64,000 nucleotides of DNA, from contig JARGSG010000137.1 in NCBI GenBank assembly GCA_030374805.1, positions 1 to 64,000 on the forward strand. The letters are read 5' to 3'. A program made the position numbers and the translations under genes. Under the pieces are notes generated by a model. It saw nothing but the letters and a program-made list of their open reading frames with translations, made no database searches and was not told where the DNA came from. Source of the stretch: Gracilaria gracilis. Its lineage: Eukaryota > Rhodophyta > Florideophyceae > Gracilariales > Gracilariaceae. How positions within the stretch are numbered: the stretch's first letter is position 1; the number at the start of each line of letters is the position of its first letter. Shown in pieces: positions 55,486 to 64,000 of the stretch.

Positions 55486-56985
55486 TTACTTTTGAATTAG
55501 TGCCATCCCGTGGTCATCAGATTGCTGCGCCCCGTTGGGTCTCCATTGCACCCCCAAAGTCGCAGACCAAAACGTCATCAGTTCGCAGGGGTCATGCGCT
55601 TTTCTTTGGTCATAGGCAACGTACGTTCGACGGAGCTGCTCCGGGGAGGTGTTCTTTTGCTTCGATATCTTTTGTAGAAACTGAGTCTCCGTTAGACCCG
55701 CGAAAACTTTCCTCTTGCGATACAAGTCCATCATCATGGATGCGTAAGCGTTTCGCAAGTCCATGGGCGTCAGCATACCTAATGCAGGATCACATGAGCT
55801 CAGAAAAGCTCTGCAAAGTCTTGATATCGACTTCAGCTGAAGCTGCTTGCCCGTCGTTGGGTTCAGCAGGAGATATCTGCTCAGCTCAGCGTCCTGAATC
55901 ATCGGCCTCACTACCAGAACGTGAAACAAAATGAATCGCAGTAACCGCGCAGGAAGAATGAGTTGAGGCAAATCTGCATCACGCTGGCGCTTCTCCCTCT
56001 CCGTCTGCAGTTCCACAAAACTGCTTCTTGTCTTTGAATATTCCCATTGTGCAAGTTGTTGTCTGCGAGGCACTTGAAGCTGGGCAAAGACCTGTGGTCT
56101 TTGCCCACCGGAGGTCAGCAAAAGAAGGCCTACGAAACTCCTGGACCAGCTCTTGACAAATCCAACACGTTTCTCACCTCTCAAATTCCTTCTGCTGTCC
56201 ATCATAAAAGACAAAGCCCTTTCAGTTCTCTGCACTGACAAAGCAATGTCTTCAACCGCTAGAGCTCCCCCGCTCCCTATCCTCCCCAAAATCCCTTTCA
56301 GCGATTGAGAGCGAGCTCGATGTGATCTTCTCGCCGCGCTTGCAATCGTCCGCAACATTACCAAGTTTACTTTGAGCTTCGCTCTCAGCCTCTCATCCTC
56401 AACAGTCAGGATCGCAACCCCGCAGACCCTCCCCAGCGACGTAGCCTTCGCTCTCAGTGTGCTCGGAGAGCTTCGTTTCCTAAAGTAGTCTGTGAAGCGC
56501 ACCACCAAATCCTGTTCCGCAACACACCGGAACAACTCCTTTTCCCTCCAGACATGTTTACGTTCACAAAAGCACCATACGATAGCCCAACGAAGAAACT
56601 GGGATACGGTGGTCATGGTTAGTTTCAGTTCCGCGATTTCACGCTGTTGAGCTCGCTCTCTCGGACGATAGTACATGAGGTAGACTGTTTTCATATCCAG
56701 TCAATTTTCCATTGTGGCATTAACCCCTTCATACGCCAGTGCGTCTCGTTCATTTCCACCTTCGTCTCGTAGATAAGCATCGCCCCTCTTAAAAAAGTAC
56801 GGATCTTTCGTTTCTAAGTCTTTAAGGTTTTTAAACCATCGCTCTCGAAAACCAGCCCTCTCTTCGTCATGCCCAGCCAGTTCCGCTCGTTCTATTCTTC
56901 TTCTCTTGATATCTCGGCCTCCTTCTTCGCCTAACACCATAGATGCGGTAGTCAATGATACGGGATGGACAAATGAGATCAACAA
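55486..56985 (-). CDS. tyrosine-recombinase-like protein
   Basis: A 402-codon frame (ATG 56694 to 55486), preceded in the same register by 94 codons from 56985 and one TGA at about 56701. The first third has a helical domain with TTVSQFLRW and HVWREKELF, shared with the 544-aa gene nearby and like a core-binding domain. The second part resembles the catalytic fold of tyrosine recombinases: TSGGQRPQV with Arg199, LTPMDLRNAYASM with Arg314, and NTSPEQLRRTYVAYD with a candidate nucleophile at Tyr358 or Tyr361. The usual His of the HxxR box is Met here, so activity is doubtful. Candidates are a Crypton-like DNA transposon protein or a domesticated relative. The upstream 94 codons align with the paralogue, so they belong to the gene. 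A palindrome motif lies about 87 bp above 56985. Confidence 0.5.
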
Positions 56986-57071
56986 ATCTCGGAACGAGTG
57001 TGTTCGGATATTTTTGGATCTATCCTTGGAGGGTTAGGAGACGCTTTTATGCCGTTGTTGGAGGGACAGGA

Positions 57072-57084
57072 GTACCTTTGGTAC
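57072..57084. promoter_or_regulatory. GTACC-N3-GGTAC palindrome (spacer TTT) upstream of recombinase-like gene
   Basis: Perfect copy, symmetrical to AGTACC-TTT-GGTACC with GGAG/CTCC edges. It lies 87 bp upstream of the first ATG-register start at 56985 of the minus-strand gene, a spacing close to that at 14786. Confidence 0.58.
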
Positions 57085-57490
57085 CTCCCACCTCCACGAT
57101 GGGAAACTTCAGCGCAGAGCTCATGTCATCAGGTGTTGTAATCAGGCTGCAGGCCTCTAATGATCATGCAGGCTGATGGCGACAAGCGTTGGATTCCTGC
57201 AGCACGTTGGCCCGGTATTCGGCGGTATCCCAGTTCCCCGCGGGGACTCTATCGAAAGGTCTCGTTGAGGGCCCAAATACTACCTTCGGTAGCGTGAAAA
57301 TTTTACAAAGAAAAAATCGTGCATTTACAATGGTACAGAAACGAGCCAATGGCATGATGAGAGACGGCGATTCCGCTGCATATGCAGTCCCGGAACCAAT
57401 CAGGCCATTGGCAACATTGTAAATACACGAATTTTTCTTAGGCAGCTGTGTAACGGTAGCCTGAGCAGGTTGCGGCTCACTTCCTGGCGC

Positions 57491-57797
57491 GGCAGCGTCG
57501 CTCACTTGAACGTTACGGCGATGACGCAACTCGATCTACAAGTGTGCCCTTTCTGAGCCCCAAGCGTCTATTCTACATCCTGTGGGGCGTCTTCTGGAGG
57601 AGTGTATGATGCCTTGGAGTACATTATTTATCTAACGCACTGCCTGTCGCGCGGCAGCGTCGCTCACTTGAACGTTACGGCGATGACGCAACTCGAGCTA
57701 CAAGTGTGACCTTTCCGAGCTCCAAGCGTCTATCCTACATCCTTTGGGGCGTCTTCTGGAGGAGTGTATGATGCTTTGGAGTACCTTATGTATCTAG
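57491..57797. repeat. two-copy tandem repeat, 162-bp period
   Basis: Copies begin with GGCAGCGTCGCTCACTTGAA at 57491 and 57653 and share CGTCTTCTGGAGGAGTGTAT. They are about 90% identical. They lie between the two recombinase-like genes, which point away from each other. Confidence 0.9.
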
Positions 57798-57954
57798 CGG
57801 CGACACTTGTCGTAAACACTGCCGGGGGTATCACTAGGGGCGCATAATGCGCGGGAAACCGGTAGTTCTGGGGCTTTTTAACGCAATGCGCCTCGCTTAG
57901 GCAGCTAGGCCACCACAACTACAACCTCATCGAGAAGTATCTCTGAACCGCCAC

Positions 57955-59589
57955 ATGCCTTCGAGAAATAGAATGTTTCATTCGAATCGGGACATCCAGC
58001 CCCTTGCAAAACCTCGGCTCAGGCGCAAGAGAGGTTTCAGCAGCGATCATGTCCATCCCGCGAATGATGTCGATTGGTCCATTGCTCACGCTAGACCGGT
58101 GAGAGAGGAGAGGGTGGTCGGGAATAACTTTTATTGTTCGGATGAGGACGAAGTCTCCGTAGCACACTTTGGATCTGCGAGGAAGAGGAGGGAGCTGAAT
58201 TGCAATAATGCCGCTGATGGAGATGACAGCTCTCTTGTTAAGTTTCGACGCGGTGAGATGAGGAAGAAGAGTGTATGCGACTCAGACAGCTGTCTTAGAT
58301 TCGCTGGGAAGAGGAGGGAGCTGGACTGCAATAATGCCAGTGATGGCAGTGACAGCTCTCTTGTTCAATTTCGACGCGGTGGGAAGAGGAAGAAGAGTTG
58401 GAAAGTCTGCGACTCAGACAGCTCTTGTGGATCCGCGAGGAAGAGGAGAGAGCTGGACTGCAATAATGCCAGTGATGGCAGTGACAGCTCTCTTGTTCAA
58501 TTTCGACGCGGTGGGAAGAGGGTGAAAAGTTGGAACGTCTCCAACTCAGACAGGGACTACTGTTCCTCTGGCGGAGTTAGACCCCGGACGAAGAGGAAGC
58601 TGAGCTTGGATATTTTCCATGAATCTGAAGAGAACACCTGCCAACCGGCGAAGGGTCCACTAGAGCGAAAGAAGAGGGTTACACCTGATGCCCCACATAA
58701 CTTATTCGAATCTTCAAGTGAGAGGAGGTTTGTGATGTCGGAGGGTGACGAACGCGAAGCGATTGACGTTGACTGCGGGAGCCAAGGCAGTGGTTCAGCT
58801 GAAGAGCATCCTCGTGATCAACAGCATGGTGAAGTTATCAATCTTGTGCCAGATGAAGATGCTGACGCAAGGACAGAATCTTCTCGTGATCACCAGCATG
58901 GTGAAGTTATCAATCTTGTGACAGATGAAGATGCTGACGCAAAGACAGAATCTTGTCAAGGATCTACGGCTTCCGTGGAAATGGCATGGAAGTTGTGCCT
59001 CAATCAACTCGAACAGAAGAAGCCAGATATCTTCTCGGGAGCCGAAGCAAAGATGCAAATCGTCTCCAAAGCACGGCAGGGGCAATCAGTATATGAGGGC
59101 ATCAGGGTAACGGAGGACAACTGCCTCGGAGTACGAGCTGTCTTGGCAGCCTGGAAGAAGTCTGAGGGGCCCAAGACGCCGACGAGAAAGGCGGAAAAGG
59201 AGCTTGTGACAACTGTTTCTCAGTTTTTGCGTTGGTCCGTAACGAGCGGGAATTGCTCCAAAACGAATGTGTGGAAAGAGGCGGCTCTGTTTCAAAGTAT
59301 CGCAAAAAGCAGACTGGTTGAACGTTTCTTGATGTACTTCCAAAAACGTTGCGAAGATAGTACTGTGCGGAAGAAAGTGAGTCATTTACTGATCGTTTGC
59401 GAGGCTGCATGCTCTAGAAAATCGCATGGTGACATTCGGGACATATCGATGGTACTCCAGGTTGTATATGGTAAGAAAAGAATGCGTGCAGCCTGCGGAA
59501 TTCAAGGACGGAACACTCAGCGGCATTTCAAGCGCCCATCCAAGCGTCATGCTGGCTCATTGGTCATGAAGAAGAGGGAATCGCGTTGA
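57955..59589 (+). CDS. repeat-rich protein sharing the recombinase-like N-terminal domain
   Basis: 544 codons from ATG 57955. Residues 70-200 hold three repeats of 42-44 aa built on KRRELDCNNASDGSDSSLV and a basic FRRGGKRKKSW segment. Residues 283-335 hold two 24-aa repeats with HGEVINLV followed by DEDAD, the form of SUMO-interacting motifs. From about residue 335 the protein is collinear with the 55486-56985 gene: LEQKKPDIF (against LETKDPYFF), YEGIRVTEDN (YEGVNATMEN) and TTVSQFLRW...NVWKEAALF. It ends soon after, without the catalytic part. It may be a truncated transposase-like gene or a host regulator carrying only the DNA-binding part. Confidence 0.55.
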   Translation: MPSRNRMFHSNRDIQPLAKPRLRRKRGFSSDHVHPANDVDWSIAHARPVREERVVGNNFYCSDEDEVSVAHFGSARKRRELNCNNAADGDDSSLVKFRRGEMRKKSVCDSDSCLRFAGKRRELDCNNASDGSDSSLVQFRRGGKRKKSWKVCDSDSSCGSARKRRELDCNNASDGSDSSLVQFRRGGKRVKSWNVSNSDRDYCSSGGVRPRTKRKLSLDIFHESEENTCQPAKGPLERKKRVTPDAPHNLFESSSERRFVMSEGDEREAIDVDCGSQGSGSAEEHPRDQQHGEVINLVPDEDADARTESSRDHQHGEVINLVTDEDADAKTESCQGSTASVEMAWKLCLNQLEQKKPDIFSGAEAKMQIVSKARQGQSVYEGIRVTEDNCLGVRAVLAAWKKSEGPKTPTRKAEKELVTTVSQFLRWSVTSGNCSKTNVWKEAALFQSIAKSRLVERFLMYFQKRCEDSTVRKKVSHLLIVCEAACSRKSHGDIRDISMVLQVVYGKKRMRAACGIQGRNTQRHFKRPSKRHAGSLVMKKRESR

Positions 59590-59960
59590 TTACCAGAGAA
59601 AGATAGTTTTACTGGGCTCGCCGTGTGCAAGGCGAAAGTTTCAGGGATGTTCTGCACCATGACGACAAGAACTCAGATTTCCATATTCTTTTCTTGTGAC
59701 GAAAGTATTCCACGCGGGAGTTCAACATCTGGTTAATTATATTGCCCTTTTCCAACAGACTAATCAAACTGGATGTGTTAAAGATATTATCAGTAAGCTT
59801 CCATTCCCATCGTCCACCTTTGAGCATGGGAAGAACTTTCGTATCTATGTTCATATTCAGTCACACATCCCTTGCTTAAGAGTACTTGTAATCCCGAACC
59901 AATATATGTTCAAGTAAAGAAATTGACCTGGATTTGGCAGTGTATATACCGACGGTAAAC
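59590..59960. other. short AT-rich stretch without a recognised gene
   Basis: No conserved coding. A partial palindrome motif (TACC-GAC-GGTA, 59948-59958) lies beside the 3' end of the next gene. Confidence 0.4.
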
Positions 59961-59963
59961 ATA

Positions 59964-61319
59964 TCATGTCTGTGGTGTGAACACATACATATCGGAAACC
60001 TCCGGATCAGCCTCAGCTCTTGTGTCAACCAGTGACTCGGCCCTTTCGGCCTCGAACTTTATACTACCAAGAGCCTCGTAGATGCTGGCAACTTTTCTGA
60101 GCACCCGCGTTGCATGAAGGCGGAAAAAGTCTAAGTCCAGACGAGTTCCAAACATATTTCTAACGACACCTTCGATTCCATGAATGACCTGATCCATTAC
60201 TTCCTTCAATGGTTGCTGGAGCATACACACCTTTATCTTCTCTCTTTGTCTTCCTGAGCTGCTTTTCCGACCATATCTCTTGTAAGCAGCTCTCGCACCT
60301 ACTATGACAGACTTGTGGGAAATTGTCATTGCGTTCTCTAGACACGCAGACGCGTTAGCTTCAGACAAGTCCATGAGAATGTTCCATGGTTGAAACGCCA
60401 AGGTTTTTTGATTCCGATCGTCATAGACAATTTGAATCCGGTTCTCTATCAGCGAAGGGAAGATCGATGGATCGCCTTGCTGTTCTGCAATATACGCGCA
60501 CCGCAAAATATACTCAGATGCGGCACACATGTGAATGGCAGTTTCTTGTAGCCTCACGTGTGTTTCGTGCTCAAACCATTCCTTTATCGACTTCCTGTTG
60601 TTCACGGACGGACTAAAAAGCGCTATAGCGTTCTGGCTGATTGGAAGCCTCGATATTTTTCGACTACCAACCACCATTTGCCTGCCAAATACGATCTTTA
60701 GGCCATGATACACAAGCGCTGATGAAGGATAACGTCGCATGGCCTCGAAAACAATGTTCGCTTGGCCGTCGCACGGCAACCTGGACGAGAACGCGCATAT
60801 GTTCTCCCACAAGCGTACTTCGCTCTTCCAGTAGTTTCCATCGTTAGTGATTATGCGGAACTGGTACACTGAGTGCAGTTGTCGGGCAAATTCTCGAGCG
60901 CTTAAGGTTTGCGGTCCCACACTCGCTTCATTTGGCTCAGCAGGGCCACAAAACATGTTCTTCTCGTTCATAACTCCGCGCGTCCACTCCAGAACCTCAG
61001 GAATTGTCCCTTGTAGGATGATTTGCTCTCTCGTCGAATTTCGATTAGCCTCGAGAGAGCGAGATGGCTCCTTCGCTTCGAACAACACATTCTCCTCCAC
61101 ATCATTATCCGATACCCCTCGTATCTTCGACGCCCGGTTCTCATTAAAATTATTGCTAGAAGGTAGTGAGTTGCATCTCGTTGGGGCACGACGGACCACG
61201 CGCTTGCGTACTCCCCCTACCACTCCAGCTCGTGGCGAGGTTTTTGATGAGGATGACGGAAACGGTTTGCGAACGTTTCGACTTAAACTTCCTCGTGGCG
61301 GACGCTCTAAGCGACGCAT
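59964..61319 (-). CDS. hypothetical 451-aa protein
   Basis: The frame is open from 61349, but the first ATG is 61319. The N-terminal 90 residues are Arg/Ser-rich and look disordered. The rest is ordered and helical, with TIPEVLEWTRGVMNEKN, YWKSEVRLWENICAFS, FQPWNILMDLSEANA and LDLDFFRLHATRVLRKV. The frame is long and undamaged. I recognise no family. It sits next to the two recombinase-like genes, on the opposite strand to the 544-aa gene, and could be the partner gene of the same mobile unit or an unrelated host gene. Confidence 0.6.
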   Translation of the reverse strand: MRRLERPPRGSLSRNVRKPFPSSSSKTSPRAGVVGGVRKRVVRRAPTRCNSLPSSNNFNENRASKIRGVSDNDVEENVLFEAKEPSRSLEANRNSTREQIILQGTIPEVLEWTRGVMNEKNMFCGPAEPNEASVGPQTLSAREFARQLHSVYQFRIITNDGNYWKSEVRLWENICAFSSRLPCDGQANIVFEAMRRYPSSALVYHGLKIVFGRQMVVGSRKISRLPISQNAIALFSPSVNNRKSIKEWFEHETHVRLQETAIHMCAASEYILRCAYIAEQQGDPSIFPSLIENRIQIVYDDRNQKTLAFQPWNILMDLSEANASACLENAMTISHKSVIVGARAAYKRYGRKSSSGRQREKIKVCMLQQPLKEVMDQVIHGIEGVVRNMFGTRLDLDFFRLHATRVLRKVASIYEALGSIKFEAERAESLVDTRAEADPEVSDMYVFTPQT

Positions 61320-61862
61320 TTCAAATTCAGGAACACTACGACTTTGCAAGTTGCAAGGATGCCATAAACTCGTCCCGCAGCACTTAAAAAGTAGGCTATG
61401 GAAACGAGAGGGGCGCGCTGGGGTTTTAGAAAAACAAATTGTAACGTATGGCTTGCAAAGCGTTCAATGCTGGGAGCGCCACCAGCCAAAAAGGGAAAAT
61501 GTCATGCACCTAGCTCATTGGTCAGTTTTTATCATTTCTGATGTTCCAACACGGCATCGAAATTACAGTCAGGGTGAGACTGCAAGCAGCTCGTGCGCGG
61601 CCGCGCATATTCTCGAGGTCATAGAACATACCGAGTTTGTATCTCATCATGGAAGAAACGTCTTCCAAACTCCGTACGAACCTGGTGCGAGACAGACTGT
61701 TTGCGCTTCGCAAAGTATCTTCTCCCACAATGAAGACGGTGCGGAGGAGCTCAGGTTGTGGGACGCGTCCACAGGACGTGTAGAAGAGTACGCGCCACGG
61801 AGCGAGCAGAATGCAGTGTAAGGGTAGACCTGGCACACCTCTCTGGACCGGGGTCGTTTCAT

Positions 61863-61934
61863 GCACCACTGCGCGAGACACGCCCATGGGATGTGTTGTA
61901 AAATTTAGAACAGGTGTGTCTCGCGCAGTGGTGC
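61863..61934. other. 19-bp-arm inverted repeat with 34-nt loop
   Basis: Arms 61863-61881 and 61916-61934 are perfect complements (GCACCACTGCGCGAGACAC and its partner). The loop holds a CCCATGGG palindrome. Confidence 0.85.
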
Positions 61935-62067
61935 TGCTCGAAGCGATCAAAATGGTTGACATATTCCAGCCAATCAGGATTATTCCCTTAATGAGCCTCA
62001 ATACTACCCGAAACTACATCGGACTCCTGCAAGGCAAAGCTCTCAGAGCAAGCTCTCTTGGAGTATC

Positions 62068-62118
62068 ATTGACCACGAAATGTACGTGTGTATATCACAC
62101 GTACATTTCGTGGTCAAT
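62068..62118. other. 23-bp-arm perfect hairpin
   Basis: Arms 62068-62090 and 62096-62118 are perfectly complementary around the loop TATAT. It lies 134 bp after the inverted repeat at 61863-61934. It could form a stable stem in RNA or a cruciform in DNA. Confidence 0.9.
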
Positions 62119-62129
62119 TACACACAATG

Positions 62130-62910
62130 TAATCACGGTTGTAGACGTATTCCCATGTAGACTTCAATCTAGTGCTTAGATTTGAGCTTTACTTCAGAAA
62201 CTAACAGTGGCAACAGACTGCTGCCATCAACGTGCGCCAGCTGTCACCCACTGCGAACGCGGTGCCGCACGGCCTCCTGTTACAGGAACGAAAGCACGCT
62301 TTGGCTTCGTCATAAGCAAAAATCCAGCCATAAAAAAGTAGATTGAATCTTCGTTTTGGCTCTATCATCTGTAAACACGCAATCGAAAATTTTCTCTCTT
62401 TCTGAGCTTGCTCAGCAGGCGGGTCAGAAAAACCTAAATTGAGCGAGTGACAAAGTCGCACACGATGCAGATTGCAACCTTCCCAAGGCCCTTGGTTGCC
62501 GACGGGAGCCCTGCGTTATGGCGAAAGGAGGGGGTTAGGGCAACACAAGCACAGAAAGCAGATTGCATGAATGCGGTGGTACAGCGGGTCGGCAAAGAGC
62601 AACCAAACAACGAGAGTAAAACGAAGCGGTACCAAGGGTGCAAAGCCACAACGGCGCACTCAAACGAGCGCAGGTGGCACGAGCGCGGCTTGCGCACGCA
62701 CGTAAAAACACACTTCACCAGCGAGCAGCGCGGGGCAAGCGTCGCGCACGGCGGTGCACCAATTTGGCTCTACGCGCCCAAACAAAGATACCCCAACAAC
62801 GGCGATGGTGCTGAACGCCTCACCAAAAACGCGCCACAGGAGGGAGCGCGACGCGGTTGGCACTAGAATTTCCTTGCATTATATCTCCTCCTTCAGACTG
62901 GCCTGAGTAC
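62130..62910. other. stretch without a recognised gene
   Basis: Frames on both strands (plus 62447-62866, minus 62434-62718) overlap and have no motif. A one-mismatch palindrome motif (GTACC-AAG-GGTGC) lies at about 62629-62641. Confidence 0.35.
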
Positions 62911-62913
62911 GTC

Positions 62914-64000
62914 TCAGCTTCTCACTGGTTTGTTGAACTTCTCTCTCCAGCATTTCTCTCTGAGCACGGAGCGATGTGACCAGCGACATGTTCTATCGGT
63001 TCTCCTTTGCAATTTCTCTCTTCTCTCTCTCTCTCTTTTTATAGGCACAGTAGCTTCATGATAACTACATGGAGAGCGTTTCTGAATGAAACGCTCTCTT
63101 ACTAAGAAGGCCAACGCGTTTTCTGGCCACTTGGAGATGATTTCACTAACAACTACACTTTGTCGCTCACGCAAGGGTGGTAGGCTAATTCGCCTCGAAT
63201 GTGTTCGCAACGGGCATCGTAACAAATAATGGTCAACTTCTCTCTTCGCTTGTTCTTCTTGTCGGAGAGAGTTCTTTGTTGAGTCCAGCTCGGCACTCAT
63301 ACGTTCCAAATTCGTTTGAAGGATTTCTCGTTGAGCTTTTCGCTTTTCTATAGTTCGAATAAGTTCGTTCTTTCGGTAAAAACAGACGCAACTTCTTCTT
63401 CGCGTTGTTCACGTGAGATCATCTATTGCATGGCAATCATTCATGAGCTGAGCATGCATGGAAGATTTGTCCGTAGAGATTTCGACCAGCAAACCCTGCG
63501 CAGCAATGAGTTCAAGGTTTGTCGCAGCTACAGTTCTTACTGCATCTCGTAACGCCTCTTCATGCTCATGCACTCTAGTGGTCGATGTCTTTGATGCCGA
63601 CGCATCACTTTGTGGCAGATGTCTCAGTGGTAGAGCCTGCAAAACGAAATTGAAGCTCAAAAAGCTGAGCATTGGCAGATTGGTTTTATGCTCTTAATCT
63701 TCTTCGATTTACTTTGCCTTCTTTAAAGCCTCTGTGAGCTTGCTTGCCTCATTGACTGTTTGTTCTAAGCCATGAACCTTACGACATTTCGTCCAACCTC
63801 TTCTCGTAGTCCGAGCATTTTGCTACTGCCTGTTCTCGCTCAGAAATAATTGCTTCCATGCCAGCATGATTTCCAACATTTAGCTTAAGCTGCTCTTGCA
63901 GATTTGAATTTTCTTCCAAGGGTTTGCGTCGCGATAATAGCGCACCAGCAAGCTCCTGACTTCGACGTTCTGACTCAATTTTGTGAGAAGCATTCAGGAC
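62914..64000 (-). CDS. coiled-coil protein, 5' end beyond window
   Basis: From the right edge the minus strand encodes helical heptads (ELAGALLSRRKPLEENSNLQ, then QLKLNVGNH and EAIISEREQAVAKCSDYEKR). After a register change come GLEQTVNEASKLTEALKKAK, then a segment 63409-63672 with HEHEEALRDAVRTVAATN, then 62914-63309 with AELDSTKNSLRQEEQAKREV. A strong acceptor (TTCAATTTCGTTTTGCAG, minus strand, at about 63632) suggests short introns between segments, though not all joins are resolved. It resembles generic tether or golgin-like coiled coils; no specific family. Confidence 0.4.

Noticed and set aside
57955-59589. Complete tyrosine recombinase
   Set aside because: Only the domain shared with the neighbouring gene is present; the catalytic part is absent.

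Overview
The window looks like nuclear DNA of a photosynthetic eukaryote, most likely a red alga; this is inference. Supporting observations are fragments of two cyanobacterium-derived plastid-type families (DUF1517 and DUF3119), a SHAQKYF-class MYB, FANCD2 and UTP20 homologues, long reading frames with very few and very short introns, a chromodomain Ty3/gypsy element and an algal-style Ty1/copia remnant. No species-specific marker was seen.

Layout. 1-11268: an 11.3-kb chromovirus with an extra antisense-coding segment, its left LTR cut by the window edge, sitting inside a 137-bp tandem array (remainder 11269-12197). 12.2-15.2 kb: low-complexity DNA, clusters of perfect palindromes and a Uma2-type nuclease-fold gene. 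15.6-18.3 kb: tail-to-tail fragments of a DUF1517 gene and an AFG3-type protease gene, then a coiled-coil gene. 20.7-26.0 kb: a long FANCD2-like gene on the minus strand whose 3' part is replaced by a copia remnant. 26.8-36 kb: hypothetical membrane and acidic proteins, an SVOP-like transporter fragment, a second Uma2-type gene and a palindrome cluster. 36.6-47.2 kb: DUF3119 fragment, a 1.29-kb copy of the FANCD2 gene, the 3' end of UTP20, a MYB gene, an inverted pair of related unknown genes, the C-terminal half of a glucokinase and the membrane domain of an ABCG transporter. 48.5-54.7 kb: coiled-coil ORFs, an A-depleted segment and a decayed ABCB nucleotide-binding domain. 55.5-61.3 kb: two related genes with a tyrosine-recombinase-like domain plus an unknown 450-aa gene. 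61.8-64.0 kb: two large palindromes and a coiled-coil gene running off the right edge.

Two themes stand out. First, much of the window is a collage of gene pieces abutting one another, which suggests repeated rearrangement or capture of fragments in a repeat-rich region. Second, a 13-bp inverted repeat, GTACC-N3-GGTAC, recurs nine times as a perfect match outside the chromovirus, far above chance, and lies 70-90 bp upstream of at least two gene starts; it is the best candidate here for an undescribed regulatory element. The genes do not form a pathway or operon. Complete-looking genes are the two Uma2-type genes, the MYB gene, the 544-aa gene and the 450-aa gene.
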